Positions 20,302 through 34,396 are shown, counted from the first letter of the stretch. The stretch: 64,000 nucleotides of DNA from Mytilus galloprovincialis (GCF_965363235.1 NC_134839.1:59053560-59117559), one strand, 5' to 3'. Numbers and translations: made by a program. The notes: generated by a model from the sequence alone, not told the origin.

Positions 20302-20614
20302 TAGTTTTTTTCTACCCGTAACTCTTGTTTTCAAAGCATTTCTGATAGTTCTGAAAACTTGTGTTATACATTTGTACCTGTAATATGTTATTTTCTGCAA
20401 TGTTTGTCATGCATGTCATGCATTTTAAACTGCATTGAGATAGCGTTCAGCATTTGAAATATATGTGATCTTGGATTAAACAGAATAATTCTTTTCTATT
20501 AAGTATTACAACAATTTTAATATCTTCTGTGTATTAACTTTTTATCCATTTCATATTTTGTCAATTTATGCAAAAATCGATAAATTAATTTTCTAACTTA
20601 CTAAAAAAATCACT

Positions 20615-20696
20615 TGGCAGCGGTGGGATTCGAACCCACGCCTCCGAGGAGACTGGTGCCTTAAACCAGCGCCTTAGACCGCTCGGCCCCGCTACC
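20615..20696 (-). tRNA. tRNA-Leu(AAG), copy 1
   Basis: 82 nt: GGTAGCG acceptor strand pairs with CGCTGCC, long variable arm, loop TTAAGGC with anticodon AAG, box B GGTTCGAATCC, T-run terminator (20602-20609 on the other strand) and a TATAAAG motif just upstream. In this copy the invariant T8 is G (base 20690), so it may be weakened. Confidence 0.85.
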
Positions 20697-21494
20697 GACG
20701 CTTTATAGTTGAGCTAAATCAAGATATCATTCGTTTACAACATTTACAACTGATAAAAATATGTCTTATAGGCATACATTACGAAATATTACGTAGAAAT
20801 ATGTTTCTTTTTGGTTTTCCAAAATCAAACTCAAATTCTTTCTTAATACTAAATGCATGCAATCAAATTACATATTTCGCTTCTCTCTCTGAACAGAGTT
20901 ATCCATTATTTGCTTAGTTCACATTTTTTGGAATGTCTATATATGGTAACATGCATAGCTCAAGTTGGCTGAGCATTTGATACTCACAAGTAACTTCATA
21001 CAGGAGGGGCGGTTTTCACCATTTCACATTGGACGGAACCATGTAATCTATATTGTACATTCGGTTGAGGGCGCGATCGAAGCTTCTAGTCATGAGAAGA
21101 AATTATAACGCTTGAACGCTAGGTCGCTGTCGGCTCATCGAAACGTAATAAATGCACGTGCAAAACGGGCAAATTGGATAGCAAACTTTTTTTGTCGTTA
21201 GCAACAAATTGCCTTCGCAGGTTATTATTCTAACGAGTTTCTATCAGCACTACTCAATTCCCCTTTGGAGAAAAGAAAATGAAAAAAAAAAAAAATTTCA
21301 AAACAATTAAAAGTATTTCAAATAGTAAAGAGCTATAAAAATGAACAACCAACACAGCTCATTATGTTTGGCAATGTGTTTCCTTTAAGATAAATATGTT
21401 TCTTTCTGCCCTACACTCACCTTGACAAGTAACTACAATGTTAATGGTAATGTTATGAAGTATTTACACCTTAAATTGGAGTTTTAGAATCATG

Positions 21495-21585
21495 GCCTCG
21501 GTAGCGCAGTAGGTAGCGCGTCAGTCTCATAATCACAAATGACAGAGCGATCTGAAGGTCGTGAGTTCGATCCTCACCCGGGGCA
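21495..21585 (+). tRNA. tRNA-Met(CAT) with 18-nt intron, copy 2
   Basis: Reference copy. The intron occupies 21532-21549 (after A37). C32 (21526) can pair with the third-last intron base G (21547), the anticodon-intron pair required by the eukaryotic splicing endonuclease. The intron also contains ATGA, complementary to T33-CAT. Confidence 0.95.
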
Positions 21586-21898
21586 TAGTTTTTTTCTACC
21601 CGTAACTCTTGTTTTCAAAGCATTTCTGATAGTTCTGAAAACTTGTGTTATACATTTGTACCTGTAATGTGTTATTTTCTGCAATGTTTGTCATGCATGT
21701 CATGCATTTTAAACTGCATTGAGATAGCGTTCAGCATTTGAAATATATGTGATCTTGGATTAAACAGAATAATTCTTTTCTATTAAGTATTACAACAATT
21801 TTAATATCTTCTGTGTATTAACTTTTTATCCATTTCATATTTTGTCAATTTATGCAAAAATCGATAAATTAATTTTCTAACTTACTAAAAAAATCACT

Positions 21899-21980
21899 TG
21901 GCAGCGGTGGGATTCGAACCCACGCCTCCGAGGAGACTGGTGCCTTAAACCAGCGCCTTAGACCGCTCGGCCACGCTACC
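21899..21980 (-). tRNA. tRNA-Leu(AAG), copy 2
   Basis: Reference copy with T8 present and all arms paired; close to human tRNA-Leu(AAG). Confidence 0.96.
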
Positions 21981-22778
21981 GACGCTTTATAGTTGAGCTA
22001 AATCAAGATATCATTCGTTTACAACATTTACAACTGATAAAAATATGTCTTATAGGCATACATTACGAAATATTACGTAGAAATATGTTTCTTTTTGGTT
22101 TTCCAAAATCAAACTCAAATTCTTTCTTAATACTAAATGCATGCAATCAAATTACATATTTCGCTTCTCTCTCTGAACAGAGTTATCCATTATTTGCTTA
22201 GTTCACATTTTTTGGAATGTCTATATATGGTAACATGCATAGCTCAAGTTGGCTGAGCATTTGATACTCACAAGTAACTTCATACAGGAGGGGCGGTTTT
22301 CACCATTTCACATTGGACGGAACCATGTAATCTATATTGTACATTCGGTTGAGGGCGCGATCGAAGCTTCTAGTCATGAGAAGAAATTATAACGCTTGAA
22401 CGCTAGGTCGCTGTCGGCTCATCGAAACGTAATAAATGCACGTGCAAAACGGGCAAATTGGATAGCAAACTTTTTTTGTCGTTAGCAACAAATTGCCTTC
22501 GCAGGTTATTATTCTAACGAGTTTCTATCAGCACTACTCAATTCCCCTTTGGAGAAAAGAAAATGAAAAAAAAAAAAAATTTCAAAACAATTAAAAGTAT
22601 TTCAAATAGTAAAGAGCTATAAAAATGAACAACCAACACAGCTCATTATGTTTGGCAATGTGTTTCCTTTAAGATAAATATGTTTCTTTCTGCCCTACAC
22701 TCACCTTGACAAGTAACTACAATGTTAATGGTAATGTTATGAAGTATTTACACCTTAAATTGGAGTTTTAGAATCATG

Positions 22779-22869
22779 GCCTCGGTAGCGCAGTAGGTAG
22801 CGCGTCAGTCTCATAATCACAAATGACAGAGCGATCTGAAGGTCGTGAGTTCGATCCTCACCCGGGGCA
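22779..22869 (+). tRNA. tRNA-Met(CAT), copy 3
   Basis: As copy 2; type A unit. Confidence 0.95.
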
Positions 22870-23182
22870 TAGTTTTTTTCTACCCGTAACTCTTGTTTTC
22901 AAAGCATTTCTGATAGTTCTGAAAACTTGTGTTATACATTTGTACCTGTAATGTGTTATTTTCTGCAATGTTTGTCATGCATGTCATGCATTTTAAACTG
23001 CATTGAGATAGCGTTCAGCATTTGAAATATATGTGATCTTGGATTAAACAGAATAATTCTTTTCTATTAAGTATTACAACAATTTTAATATCTTCTGTGT
23101 ATTAACTTTTTATCCATTTCATATTTTGTCAATTTATGCAAAAATCGATAAATTAATTTTCTAACTTACTAAAAAAATCACT

Positions 23183-23264
23183 TGGCAGCGGTGGGATTCG
23201 AACCCACGCCTCCGAGGAGACTGGTGCCTTAAACCAGCGCCTTAGACCGCTCGGCCACGCTACC
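23183..23264 (-). tRNA. tRNA-Leu(AAG), copy 3
   Basis: As copy 2. Confidence 0.95.
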
Positions 23265-24062
23265 GACGCTTTATAGTTGAGCTAAATCAAGATATCATTC
23301 GTTTACAACATTTACAACTGATAAAAATATGTCTTATAGGCATACATTACGAAATATTACGTAGAAATATGTTTCTTTTTGGTTTTCCAAAATCAAACTC
23401 AAATTCTTTCTTAATACTAAATGCATGCAATCAAATTACATATTTCGCTTCTCTCTCTGAACAGAGTTATCCATTATTTGCTTAGTTCACATTTTTTGGA
23501 ATGTCTATATATGGTAACATGCATAGCTCAAGTTGGCTGAGCATTTGATACTCACAAGTAACTTCATACAGGAGGGGCGGTTTTCACCATTTCACATTGG
23601 ACGGAACCATGTAATCTATATTGTACATTCGGTTGAGGGCGCGATCGAAGCTTCTAGTCATGAGAAGAAATTATAACGCTTGAACGCTAGGTCGCTGTCG
23701 GCTCATCGAAACGTAATAAATGCACGTGCAAAACGGGCAAATTGGATAGCAAACTTTTTTTGTCGTTAGCAACAAATTGCCTTCGCAGGTTATTATTCTA
23801 ACGAGTTTCTATCAGCACTACTCAATTCCCCTTTGGAGAAAAGAAAATGAAAAAAAAAAAAAATTTCAAAACAATTAAAAGTATTTCAAATAGTAAAGAG
23901 CTATAAAAATGAACAACCAACACAGCTCATTATGTTTGGCAATGTGTTTCCTTTAAGATAAATATGTTTCTTTCTGCCCTACACTCACCTTGACAAGTAA
24001 CTACAATGTTAATGGTAATGTTATGAAGTATTTACACCTTAAATTGGAGTTTTAGAATCATG

Positions 24063-24153
24063 GCCTCGGTAGCGCAGTAGGTAGCGCGTCAGTCTCATAA
24101 TCACAAATGACAGAGCGATCTGAAGGTCGTGAGTTCGATCCTCACCCGGGGCA
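24063..24153 (+). tRNA. tRNA-Met(CAT), copy 4
   Basis: As copy 2; type A unit. Confidence 0.95.
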
Positions 24154-24466
24154 TAGTTTTTTTCTACCCGTAACTCTTGTTTTCAAAGCATTTCTGATAG
24201 TTCTGAAAACTTGTGTTATACATTTGTACCTGTAATATGTTATTTTCTGCAATGTTTGTCATGCATGTCATGCATTTTAAACTGCATTGAGATAGCGTTC
24301 AGCATTTGAAATATATGTGATCTTGGATTAAACAGAATAATTCTTTTCTATTAAGTATTACAACAATTTTAATATCTTCTGTGTATTAACTTTTTATCCA
24401 TTTCATATTTTGTCAATTTATGCAAAAATCGATAAATTAATTTTCTAACTTACTAAAAAAATCACT

Positions 24467-24548
24467 TGGCAGCGGTGGGATTCGAACCCACGCCTCCGAG
24501 GAGACTGGTGCCTTAAACCAGCGCCTTAGACCGCTCGGCCACGCTACC
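24467..24548 (-). tRNA. tRNA-Leu(AAG), copy 4
   Basis: As copy 2. Confidence 0.95.
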
Positions 24549-25347
24549 GACGCTTTATAGTTGAGCTAAATCAAGATATCATTCGTTTACAACATTTACA
24601 ACTGATAAAAATATGTCTTATAGGCATACATTACGAAATATTACGTAGAAATATGTTTCTTTTTGGTTTTCCAAAATCAAACTCAAATTCTTTCTTAATA
24701 CTAAATGCATGCAATCAAATTACATATTTCGCTTCTCTCTCTGAACAGAGTTATCCATTATTTGCTTAGTTCACATTTTTTGGAATGTCTATATATGGTA
24801 ACATGCATAGCTCAAGTTGGCTGAGCATTTGATACTCACAAGTAACTTCATACAGGAGGGGCGGTTTTCACCATTTCACATTGGACGGAACCATGTAATC
24901 TATATTGTACATTCGGTTGAGGGCACGATCGAAGCTTCTAGTCATGAGAAGAAATTATAACGCTTGAACGCTAGGTCGCTGTCGGCTCATCGAAACGTAA
25001 TAAATGCACGTGCAAAACGGGCAAATTGGATAGCAAACTTTTTTTGTCGTTAGCAACAAATTGCCTTCGCAGGTTATTATTCTAACGAGTTTCTATCAGC
25101 ACTACTCAATTCCCCTTTGGAGAAAAGAAAATGAAAAAAAAAAAAAAATTTCAAAACAATTAAAAGTATTTCAAATAGTAAAGAGCTATAAAAATGAACA
25201 ACCAACACAGCTCATTATGTTTGGCAATGTGTTTCCTTTAAGATAAATATGTTTCTTTCTGCCCTACACTCACCTTGACAAGTAACTACAATGTTAATGG
25301 TAATGTTATGAAGTATTTACACCTTAAATTGGAGTTTTAGAATCATG

Positions 25348-25438
25348 GCCTCGGTAGCGCAGTAGGTAGCGCGTCAGTCTCATAATCACAAATGACAGAG
25401 CGATCTGAAGGTCGTGAGTTCGATCCTCACCCGGGGCA
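25348..25438 (+). tRNA. tRNA-Met(CAT), copy 5
   Basis: As copy 2; type A unit with GGGCACG upstream, a variant shared with copy 15. Confidence 0.95.
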
Positions 25439-25751
25439 TAGTTTTTTTCTACCCGTAACTCTTGTTTTCAAAGCATTTCTGATAGTTCTGAAAACTTGTG
25501 TTATACATTTGTACCTGTAATATGTTATTTTCTGCAATGTTTGTCATGCATGTCATGCATTTTAAACTGCATTGAGATAGCGTTCAGCATTTGAAATATA
25601 TGTGATCTTGGATTAAACAGAATAATTCTTTTCTATTAAGTATTACAACAATTTTAATATCTTCTGTGTATTAACTTTTTATCCATTTCATATTTTGTCA
25701 ATTTATGCAAAAATCGATAAATTAATTTTCTAACTTACTAAAAAAATCACT

Positions 25752-25833
25752 TGGCAGCGGTGGGATTCGAACCCACGCCTCCGAGGAGACTGGTGCCTTA
25801 AACCAGCGCCTTAGACCGCTCGGCCACGCTACC
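25752..25833 (-). tRNA. tRNA-Leu(AAG), copy 5
   Basis: As copy 2. Confidence 0.95.
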
Positions 25834-26631
25834 GACGCTTTATAGTTGAGCTAAATCAAGATATCATTCGTTTACAACATTTACAACTGATAAAAATATG
25901 TCTTATAGGCATACATTACGAAATATTACGTAGAAATATGTTTCTTTTTGGTTTTCCAAAATCAAACTCAAATTCTTTCTTAATACTAAATGCATGCAAT
26001 CAAATTACATATTTCGCTTCTCTCTCTGAACAGAGTTATCCATTATTTGCTTAGTTCACATTTTTTGGAATGTCTATATATGGTAACATGCATAGCTCAA
26101 GTTGGCTGAGCATTTGATACTCACAAGTAACTTCATACAGGAGGGGCGGTTTTCACCATTTCACATTGGACGGAACCATGTAATCTATATTGTACATTCG
26201 GTTGAGGGCGCGATCGAAGCTTCTAGTCATGAGAAGAAATTATAACGCTTGAACGCTAGGTCGCTGTCGGCTCATCGAAACGTAATAAATGCACGTGCAA
26301 AACGGGCAAATTGGATAGCAAACTTTTTTTGTCGTTAGCAACAAATTGCCTTCGCAGGTTATTATTCTAACGAGTTTCTATCAGCACTACTCAATTCCCC
26401 TTTGGAGAAAAGAAAATGAAAAAAAAAAAAAATTTCAAAACAATTAAAAGTATTTCAAATAGTAAAGAGCTATAAAAATGAACAACCAACACAGCTCATT
26501 ATGTTTGGCAATGTGTTTCCTTTAAGATAAATATGTTTCTTTCTGCCCTACACTCACCTTGACAAGTAACTACAATGTTAATGGTAATGTTATGAAGTAT
26601 TTACACCTTAAATTGGAGTTTTAGAATCATG

Positions 26632-26722
26632 GCCTCGGTAGCGCAGTAGGTAGCGCGTCAGTCTCATAATCACAAATGACAGAGCGATCTGAAGGTCGTG
26701 AGTTCGATCCTCACCCGGGGCA
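26632..26722 (+). tRNA. tRNA-Met(CAT), copy 6
   Basis: As copy 2; type A unit. Confidence 0.95.
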
Positions 26723-27035
26723 TAGTTTTTTTCTACCCGTAACTCTTGTTTTCAAAGCATTTCTGATAGTTCTGAAAACTTGTGTTATACATTTGTACCT
26801 GTAATATGTTATTTTCTGCAATGTTTGTCATGCATGTCATGCATTTTAAACTGCATTGAGATAGCGTTCAGCATTTGAAATATATGTGATCTTGGATTAA
26901 ACAGAATAATTCTTTTCTATTAAGTATTACAACAATTTTAATATCTTCTGTGTATTAACTTTTTATCCATTTCATATTTTGTCAATTTATGCAAAAATCG
27001 ATAAATTAATTTTCTAACTTACTAAAAAAATCACT

Positions 27036-27117
27036 TGGCAGCGGTGGGATTCGAACCCACGCCTCCGAGGAGACTGGTGCCTTAAACCAGCGCCTTAGAC
27101 CGCTCGGCCACGCTACC
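27036..27117 (-). tRNA. tRNA-Leu(AAG), copy 6
   Basis: As copy 2. Confidence 0.95.
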
Positions 27118-27909
27118 GACGCTTTATAGTTGAGCTAAATCAAGATATCATTCGTTTACAACATTTACAACTGATAAAAATATGTCTTATAGGCATACAT
27201 TACGAAATATTACGTAGAAATATGTTTCTTTTTGGTTTTCCAAAATCAAACTCAAATTCTTTCTTAATACTAAATGCATGCAATCAAATTACATATTTCG
27301 CTTCTCTCTCTGAACAGAGTTATCCATTATTTGCTTAGTTCACATTTTTTGGAATGTCTATATATGGTAACATGCATAGCTCAAGTTGGCTGAGCATTTG
27401 ATACTCACAAGTAACTTCATACAGGAGGGGCGGTTTTCACCATTTCACATTGGCCATGTAATCTATATTGTACATTCGGTTGAGGGCACGATCGAAGCTT
27501 CTAGTCATGAGAAGAAATTATAACGCTTGAACGCTAGGTCGCCGTCGGCTCATCGAAACGTAATAAATGCACGTGCAAAACGGGCAAATTGGATAGCAAA
27601 CTTTTTTTGTCGTTAGCAACAAATTGCCTTCGCAGGTTATTATTCTAACGAGTTTCTATCAGCACTACTCAATTCCCCTTTGGAGAAAAGAAAATGAAAA
27701 AAAAAAAAAATTTCAAAACAATTAAAAGTATTTCAAATAGTAAAGAGCTATAAAAATGAACAACCAACACAGCTCATTATGTTTGGCAATGTGTTTTCTT
27801 TAAGATAAATATGTTTCTTTCTGCCCTACACTCACCTTGACAAGTAACTACAATGTTAATGGTAATGTTATGAAGTATTTACACCTTAAATTGGAGTTTT
27901 AGAATCATG

Positions 27910-28000
27910 GCCTCGGTAGCGCAGTAGGTAGCGCGTCAGTCTCATAATCACAAATGACAGAGCGATCTGAAGGTCGTGAGTTCGATCCTCACCCGGGGCA
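27910..28000 (+). tRNA. tRNA-Met(CAT), copy 7
   Basis: As copy 2; first type C unit. Confidence 0.95.
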
Positions 28001-28313
28001 TAGTTTTTTTCTACCCGTAACTCTTGTTTTCAAAGCATTTCTGATAGTTCTGAAAACTTGTGTTATACATTTGTACCTGTAATATGTTATTTTCTGCAAT
28101 GTTTGTCATGCATGTCATGCATTTTAAACTGCATTGAGATAGCGTTCAGCATTTGAAATATATGTGATCTTGGATTAAACAGAATAATTCTTTTCTATTA
28201 AGTATTACAACAATTTTAATATCTTCTGTGTATTAACTTTTTATCCATTTCATATTTTGTCAATTTATGCAAAAATCGATAAATTAATTTTCTAACTTAC
28301 TAAAAAAATCACT

Positions 28314-28395
28314 TGGCAGCGGTGGGATTCGAACCCACGCCTCCGAGGAGACTGGTGCCTTAAACCAGCGCCTTAGACCGCTCGGCCACGCTACC
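28314..28395 (-). tRNA. tRNA-Leu(AAG), copy 7
   Basis: As copy 2. Confidence 0.95.
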
Positions 28396-29193
28396 GACGC
28401 TTTATAGTTGAGCTAAATCAAGATATCATTCGTTTACAACATTTACAACTGATAAAAATATGTCTTATAGGCATACATTACGAAATATTACGTAGAAATA
28501 TGTTTCTTTTTGGTTTTCCAAAATCAAACTCAAATTCTTTCTTAATACTAAATGCATGCAATCAAATTACATATTTCGCTTCTCTCTCTGAACAGAGTTA
28601 TCCATTATTTGCTTAGTTCACATTTTTTGGAATGTCTATATATGGTAACATGCATAGCTCAAGTTGGCTGAGCATTTGATACTCACAAGTAACTTCATAC
28701 AGGAGGGGCGGTTTTCACCATTTCACATTGGACGGAACCATGTAATCTATATTGTACATTCGGTTGAGGGCGCGATCGAAGCTTCTAGTCATGAGAAGAA
28801 ATTATAACGCTTGAACGCTAGGTCGCTGTCGGCTCATCGAAACGTAATAAATGCACGTGCAAAACGGGCAAATTGGATAGCAAACTTTTTTTGTCGTTAG
28901 CAACAAATTGCCTTCGCAGGTTATTATTCTAACGAGTTTCTATCAGCACTACTCAATTCCCCTTTGGAGAAAAGAAAATGAAAAAAAAAAAAAATTTCAA
29001 AACAATTAAAAGTATTTCAAATAGTAAAGAGCTATAAAAATGAACAACCAACACAGCTCATTATGTTTGGCAATGTGTTTCCTTTAAGATAAATATGTTT
29101 CTTTCTGCCCTACACTCACCTTGACAAGTAACTACAATGTTAATGGTAATGTTATGAAGTATTTACACCTTAAATTGGAGTTTTAGAATCATG

Positions 29194-29284
29194 GCCTCGG
29201 TAGCGCAGTAGGTAGCGCGTCAGTCTCATAATCACAAATGACAGAGCGATCTGAAGGTCGTGAGTTCGATCCTCACCCGGGGCA
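29194..29284 (+). tRNA. tRNA-Met(CAT), copy 8
   Basis: As copy 2; a type A unit between type C units. Confidence 0.95.
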
Positions 29285-29597
29285 TAGTTTTTTTCTACCC
29301 GTAACTCTTGTTTTCAAAGCATTTCTGATAGTTCTGAAAACTTGTGTTATACATTTGTACCTGTAATATGTTATTTTCTGCAATGTTTGTCATGCATGTC
29401 ATGCATTTTAAACTGCATTGAGATAGCGTTCAGCATTTGAAATATATGTGATCTTGGATTAAACAGAATAATTCTTTTCTATTAAGTATTACAACAATTT
29501 TAATATCTTCTGTGTATTAACTTTTTATCCATTTCATATTTTGTCAATTTATGCAAAAATCGATAAATTAATTTTCTAACTTACTAAAAAAATCACT

Positions 29598-29679
29598 TGG
29601 CAGCGGTGGGATTCGAACCCACGCCTCCGAGGAGACTGGTGCCTTAAACCAGCGCCTTAGACCGCTCGGCCACGCTACC
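29598..29679 (-). tRNA. tRNA-Leu(AAG), copy 8
   Basis: As copy 2. Confidence 0.95.
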
Positions 29680-30471
29680 GACGCTTTATAGTTGAGCTAA
29701 ATCAAGATATCATTCGTTTACAACATTTACAACTGATAAAAATATGTCTTATAGGCATACATTACGAAATATTACGTAGAAATATGTTTCTTTTTGGTTT
29801 TCCAAAATCAAACTCAAATTCTTTCTTAATACTAAATGCATGCAATCAAATTACATATTTCGCTTCTCTCTCTGAACAGAGTTATCCATTATTTGCTTAG
29901 TTCACATTTTTTGGAATGTCTATATATGGTAACATGCATAGCTCAAGTTGGCTGAGCATTTGATACTCACAAGTAACTTCATACAGGAGGGGCGGTTTTC
30001 ACCATTTCACATTGGCCATGTAATCTATATTGTACATTCGGTTGAGGGCACGATCGAAGCTTCTAGTCATGAGAAGAAATTATAACGCTTGAACGCTAGG
30101 TCGCCGTCGGCTCATCGAAACGTAATAAATGCACGTGCAAAACGGGCAAATTGGATAGCAAACTTTTTTTGTCGTTAGCAACAAATTGCCTTCGCAGGTT
30201 ATTATTCTAACGAGTTTCTATCAGCACTACTCAATTCCCCTTTGGAGAAAAGAAAATGAAAAAAAAAAAAAATTTCAAAACAATTAAAAGTATTTCAAAT
30301 AGTAAAGAGCTATAAAAATGAACAACCAACACAGCTCATTATGTTTGGCAATGTGTTTTCTTTAAGATAAATATGTTTCTTTCTGCCCTACACTCACCTT
30401 GACAAGTAACTACAATGTTAATGGTAATGTTATGAAGTATTTACACCTTAAATTGGAGTTTTAGAATCATG

Positions 30472-30562
30472 GCCTCGGTAGCGCAGTAGGTAGCGCGTCA
30501 GTCTCATAATCACAAATGACAGAGCGATCTGAAGGTCGTGAGTTCGATCCTCACCCGGGGCA
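30472..30562 (+). tRNA. tRNA-Met(CAT), copy 9
   Basis: As copy 2; type C unit. Confidence 0.95.
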
Positions 30563-30875
30563 TAGTTTTTTTCTACCCGTAACTCTTGTTTTCAAAGCAT
30601 TTCTGATAGTTCTGAAAACTTGTGTTATACATTTGTACCTGTAATATGTTATTTTCTGCAATGTTTGTCATGCATGTCATGCATTTTAAACTGCATTGAG
30701 ATAGCGTTCAGCATTTGAAATATATGTGATCTTGGATTAAACAGAATAATTCTTTTCTATTAAGTATTACAACAATTTTAATATCTTCTGTGTATTAACT
30801 TTTTATCCATTTCATATTTTGTCAATTTATGCAAAAATCGATAAATTAATTTTCTAACTTACTAAAAAAATCACT

Positions 30876-30957
30876 TGGCAGCGGTGGGATTCGAACCCAC
30901 GCCTCCGAGGAGACTGGTGCCTTAAACCAGCGCCTTAGACCGCTCGGCCACGCTACC
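30876..30957 (-). tRNA. tRNA-Leu(AAG), copy 9
   Basis: As copy 2. Confidence 0.95.
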
Positions 30958-31749
30958 GACGCTTTATAGTTGAGCTAAATCAAGATATCATTCGTTTACA
31001 ACATTTACAACTGATAAAAATATGTCTTATAGGCATACATTACGAAATATTACGTAGAAATATGTTTCTTTTTGGTTTTCCAAAATCAAACTCAAATTCT
31101 TTCTTAATACTAAATGCATGCAATCAAATTACATATTTCGCTTCTCTCTCTGAACAGAGTTATCCATTATTTGCTTAGTTCACATTTTTTGGAATGTCTA
31201 TATATGGTAACATGCATAGCTCAAGTTGGCTGAGCATTTGATACTCACAAGTAACTTCATACAGGAGGGGCGGTTTTCACCATTTCACATTGGCCATGTA
31301 ATCTATATTGTACATTCGGTTGAGGGCACGATCGAAGCTTCTAGTCATGAGAAGAAATTATAACGCTTGAACGCTAGGTCGCCGTCGGCTCATCGAAACG
31401 TAATAAATGCACGTGCAAAACGGGCAAATTGGATAGCAAACTTTTTTTGTCGTTAGCAACAAATTGCCTTCGCAGGTTATTATTCTAACGAGTTTCTATC
31501 AGCACTACTCAATTCCCCTTTGGAGAAAAGAAAATGAAAAAAAAAAAAAATTTCAAAACAATTAAAAGTATTTCAAATAGTAAAGAGCTATAAAAATGAA
31601 CAACCAACACAGCTCATTATGTTTGGCAATGTGTTTTCTTTAAGATAAATATGTTTCTTTCTGCCCTACACTCACCTTGACAAGTAACTACAATGTTAAT
31701 GGTAATGTTATGAAGTATTTACACCTTAAATTGGAGTTTTAGAATCATG

Positions 31750-31840
31750 GCCTCGGTAGCGCAGTAGGTAGCGCGTCAGTCTCATAATCACAAATGACAG
31801 AGCGATCTGAAGGTCGTGAGTTCGATCCTCACCCGGGGCA
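31750..31840 (+). tRNA. tRNA-Met(CAT), copy 10
   Basis: As copy 2; type C unit. Confidence 0.95.
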
Positions 31841-32153
31841 TAGTTTTTTTCTACCCGTAACTCTTGTTTTCAAAGCATTTCTGATAGTTCTGAAAACTTG
31901 TGTTATACATTTGTACCTGTAATATGTTATTTTCTGCAATGTTTGTCATGCATGTCATGCATTTTAAACTGCATTGAGATAGCGTTCAGCATTTGAAATA
32001 TATGTGATCTTGGATTAAACAGAATAATTCTTTTCTATTAAGTATTACAACAATTTTAATATCTTCTGTGTATTAACTTTTTATCCATTTCATATTTTGT
32101 CAATTTATGCAAAAATCGATAAATTAATTTTCTAACTTACTAAAAAAATCACT

Positions 32154-32235
32154 TGGCAGCGGTGGGATTCGAACCCACGCCTCCGAGGAGACTGGTGCCT
32201 TAAACCAGCGCCTTAGACCGCTCGGCCACGCTACC
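32154..32235 (-). tRNA. tRNA-Leu(AAG), copy 10
   Basis: As copy 2. Confidence 0.95.
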
Positions 32236-33027
32236 GACGCTTTATAGTTGAGCTAAATCAAGATATCATTCGTTTACAACATTTACAACTGATAAAAATA
32301 TGTCTTATAGGCATACATTACGAAATATTACGTAGAAATATGTTTCTTTTTGGTTTTCCAAAATCAAACTCAAATTCTTTCTTAATACTAAATGCATGCA
32401 ATCAAATTACATATTTCGCTTCTCTCTCTGAACAGAGTTATCCATTATTTGCTTAGTTCACATTTTTTGGAATGTCTATATATGGTAACATGCATAGCTC
32501 AAGTTGGCTGAGCATTTGATACTCACAAGTAACTTCATACAGGAGGGGCGGTTTTCACCATTTCACATTGGCCATGTAATCTATATTGTACATTCGGTTG
32601 AGGGCACGATCGAAGCTTCTAGTCATGAGAAGAAATTATAACGCTTGAACGCTAGGTCGCCGTCGGCTCATCGAAACGTAATAAATGCACGTGCAAAACG
32701 GGCAAATTGGATAGCAAACTTTTTTTGTCGTTAGCAACAAATTGCCTTCGCAGGTTATTATTCTAACGAGTTTCTATCAGCACTACTCAATTCCCCTTTG
32801 GAGAAAAGAAAATGAAAAAAAAAAAAAATTTCAAAACAATTAAAAGTATTTCAAATAGTAAAGAGCTATAAAAATGAACAACCAACACAGCTCATTATGT
32901 TTGGCAATGTGTTTTCTTTAAGATAAATATGTTTCTTTCTGCCCTACACTCACCTTGACAAGTAACTACAATGTTAATGGTAATGTTATGAAGTATTTAC
33001 ACCTTAAATTGGAGTTTTAGAATCATG

Positions 33028-33118
33028 GCCTCGGTAGCGCAGTAGGTAGCGCGTCAGTCTCATAATCACAAATGACAGAGCGATCTGAAGGTCGTGAGTT
33101 CGATCCTCACCCGGGGCA
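33028..33118 (+). tRNA. tRNA-Met(CAT), copy 11
   Basis: As copy 2; type C unit. Confidence 0.95.
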
Positions 33119-33431
33119 TAGTTTTTTTCTACCCGTAACTCTTGTTTTCAAAGCATTTCTGATAGTTCTGAAAACTTGTGTTATACATTTGTACCTGTAA
33201 TATGTTATTTTCTGCAATGTTTGTCATGCATGTCATGCATTTTAAACTGCATTGAGATAGCGTTCAGCATTTGAAATATATGTGATCTTGGATTAAACAG
33301 AATAATTCTTTTCTATTAAGTATTACAACAATTTTAATATCTTCTGTGTATTAACTTTTTATCCATTTCATATTTTGTCAATTTATGCAAAAATCGATAA
33401 ATTAATTTTCTAACTTACTAAAAAAATCACT

Positions 33432-33513
33432 TGGCAGCGGTGGGATTCGAACCCACGCCTCCGAGGAGACTGGTGCCTTAAACCAGCGCCTTAGACCGCT
33501 CGGCCACGCTACC
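33432..33513 (-). tRNA. tRNA-Leu(AAG), copy 11
   Basis: As copy 2. Confidence 0.95.
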
Positions 33514-34305
33514 GACGCTTTATAGTTGAGCTAAATCAAGATATCATTCGTTTACAACATTTACAACTGATAAAAATATGTCTTATAGGCATACATTACG
33601 AAATATTACGTAGAAATATGTTTCTTTTTGGTTTTCCAAAATCAAACTCAAATTCTTTCTTAATACTAAATGCATGCAATCAAATTACATATTTCGCTTC
33701 TCTCTCTGAACAGAGTTATCCATTATTTGCTTAGTTCACATTTTTTGGAATGTCTATATATGGTAACATGCATAGCTCAAGTTGGCTGAGCATTTGATAC
33801 TCACAAGTAACTTCATACAGGAGGGGCGGTTTTCACCATTTCACATTGGCCATGTAATCTATATTGTACATTCGGTTGAGGGCACGATCGAAGCTTCTAG
33901 TCATGAGAAGAAATTATAACGCTTGAACGCTAGGTCGCCGTCGGCTCATCGAAACGTAATAAATGCACGTGCAAAACGGGCAAATTGGATAGCAAACTTT
34001 TTTTGTCGTTAGCAACAAATTGCCTTCGCAGGTTATTATTCTAACGAGTTTCTATCAGCACTACTCAATTCCCCTTTGGAGAAAAGAAAATGAAAAAAAA
34101 AAAAAATTTCAAAACAATTAAAAGTATTTCAAATAGTAAAGAGCTATAAAAATGAACAACCAACACAGCTCATTATGTTTGGCAATGTGTTTTCTTTAAG
34201 ATAAATATGTTTCTTTCTGCCCTACACTCACCTTGACAAGTAACTACAATGTTAATGGTAATGTTATGAAGTATTTACACCTTAAATTGGAGTTTTAGAA
34301 TCATG

Positions 34306-34396
34306 GCCTCGGTAGCGCAGTAGGTAGCGCGTCAGTCTCATAATCACAAATGACAGAGCGATCTGAAGGTCGTGAGTTCGATCCTCACCCGGGGCA
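34306..34396 (+). tRNA. tRNA-Met(CAT), copy 12
   Basis: As copy 2; last type C unit. Confidence 0.95.
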
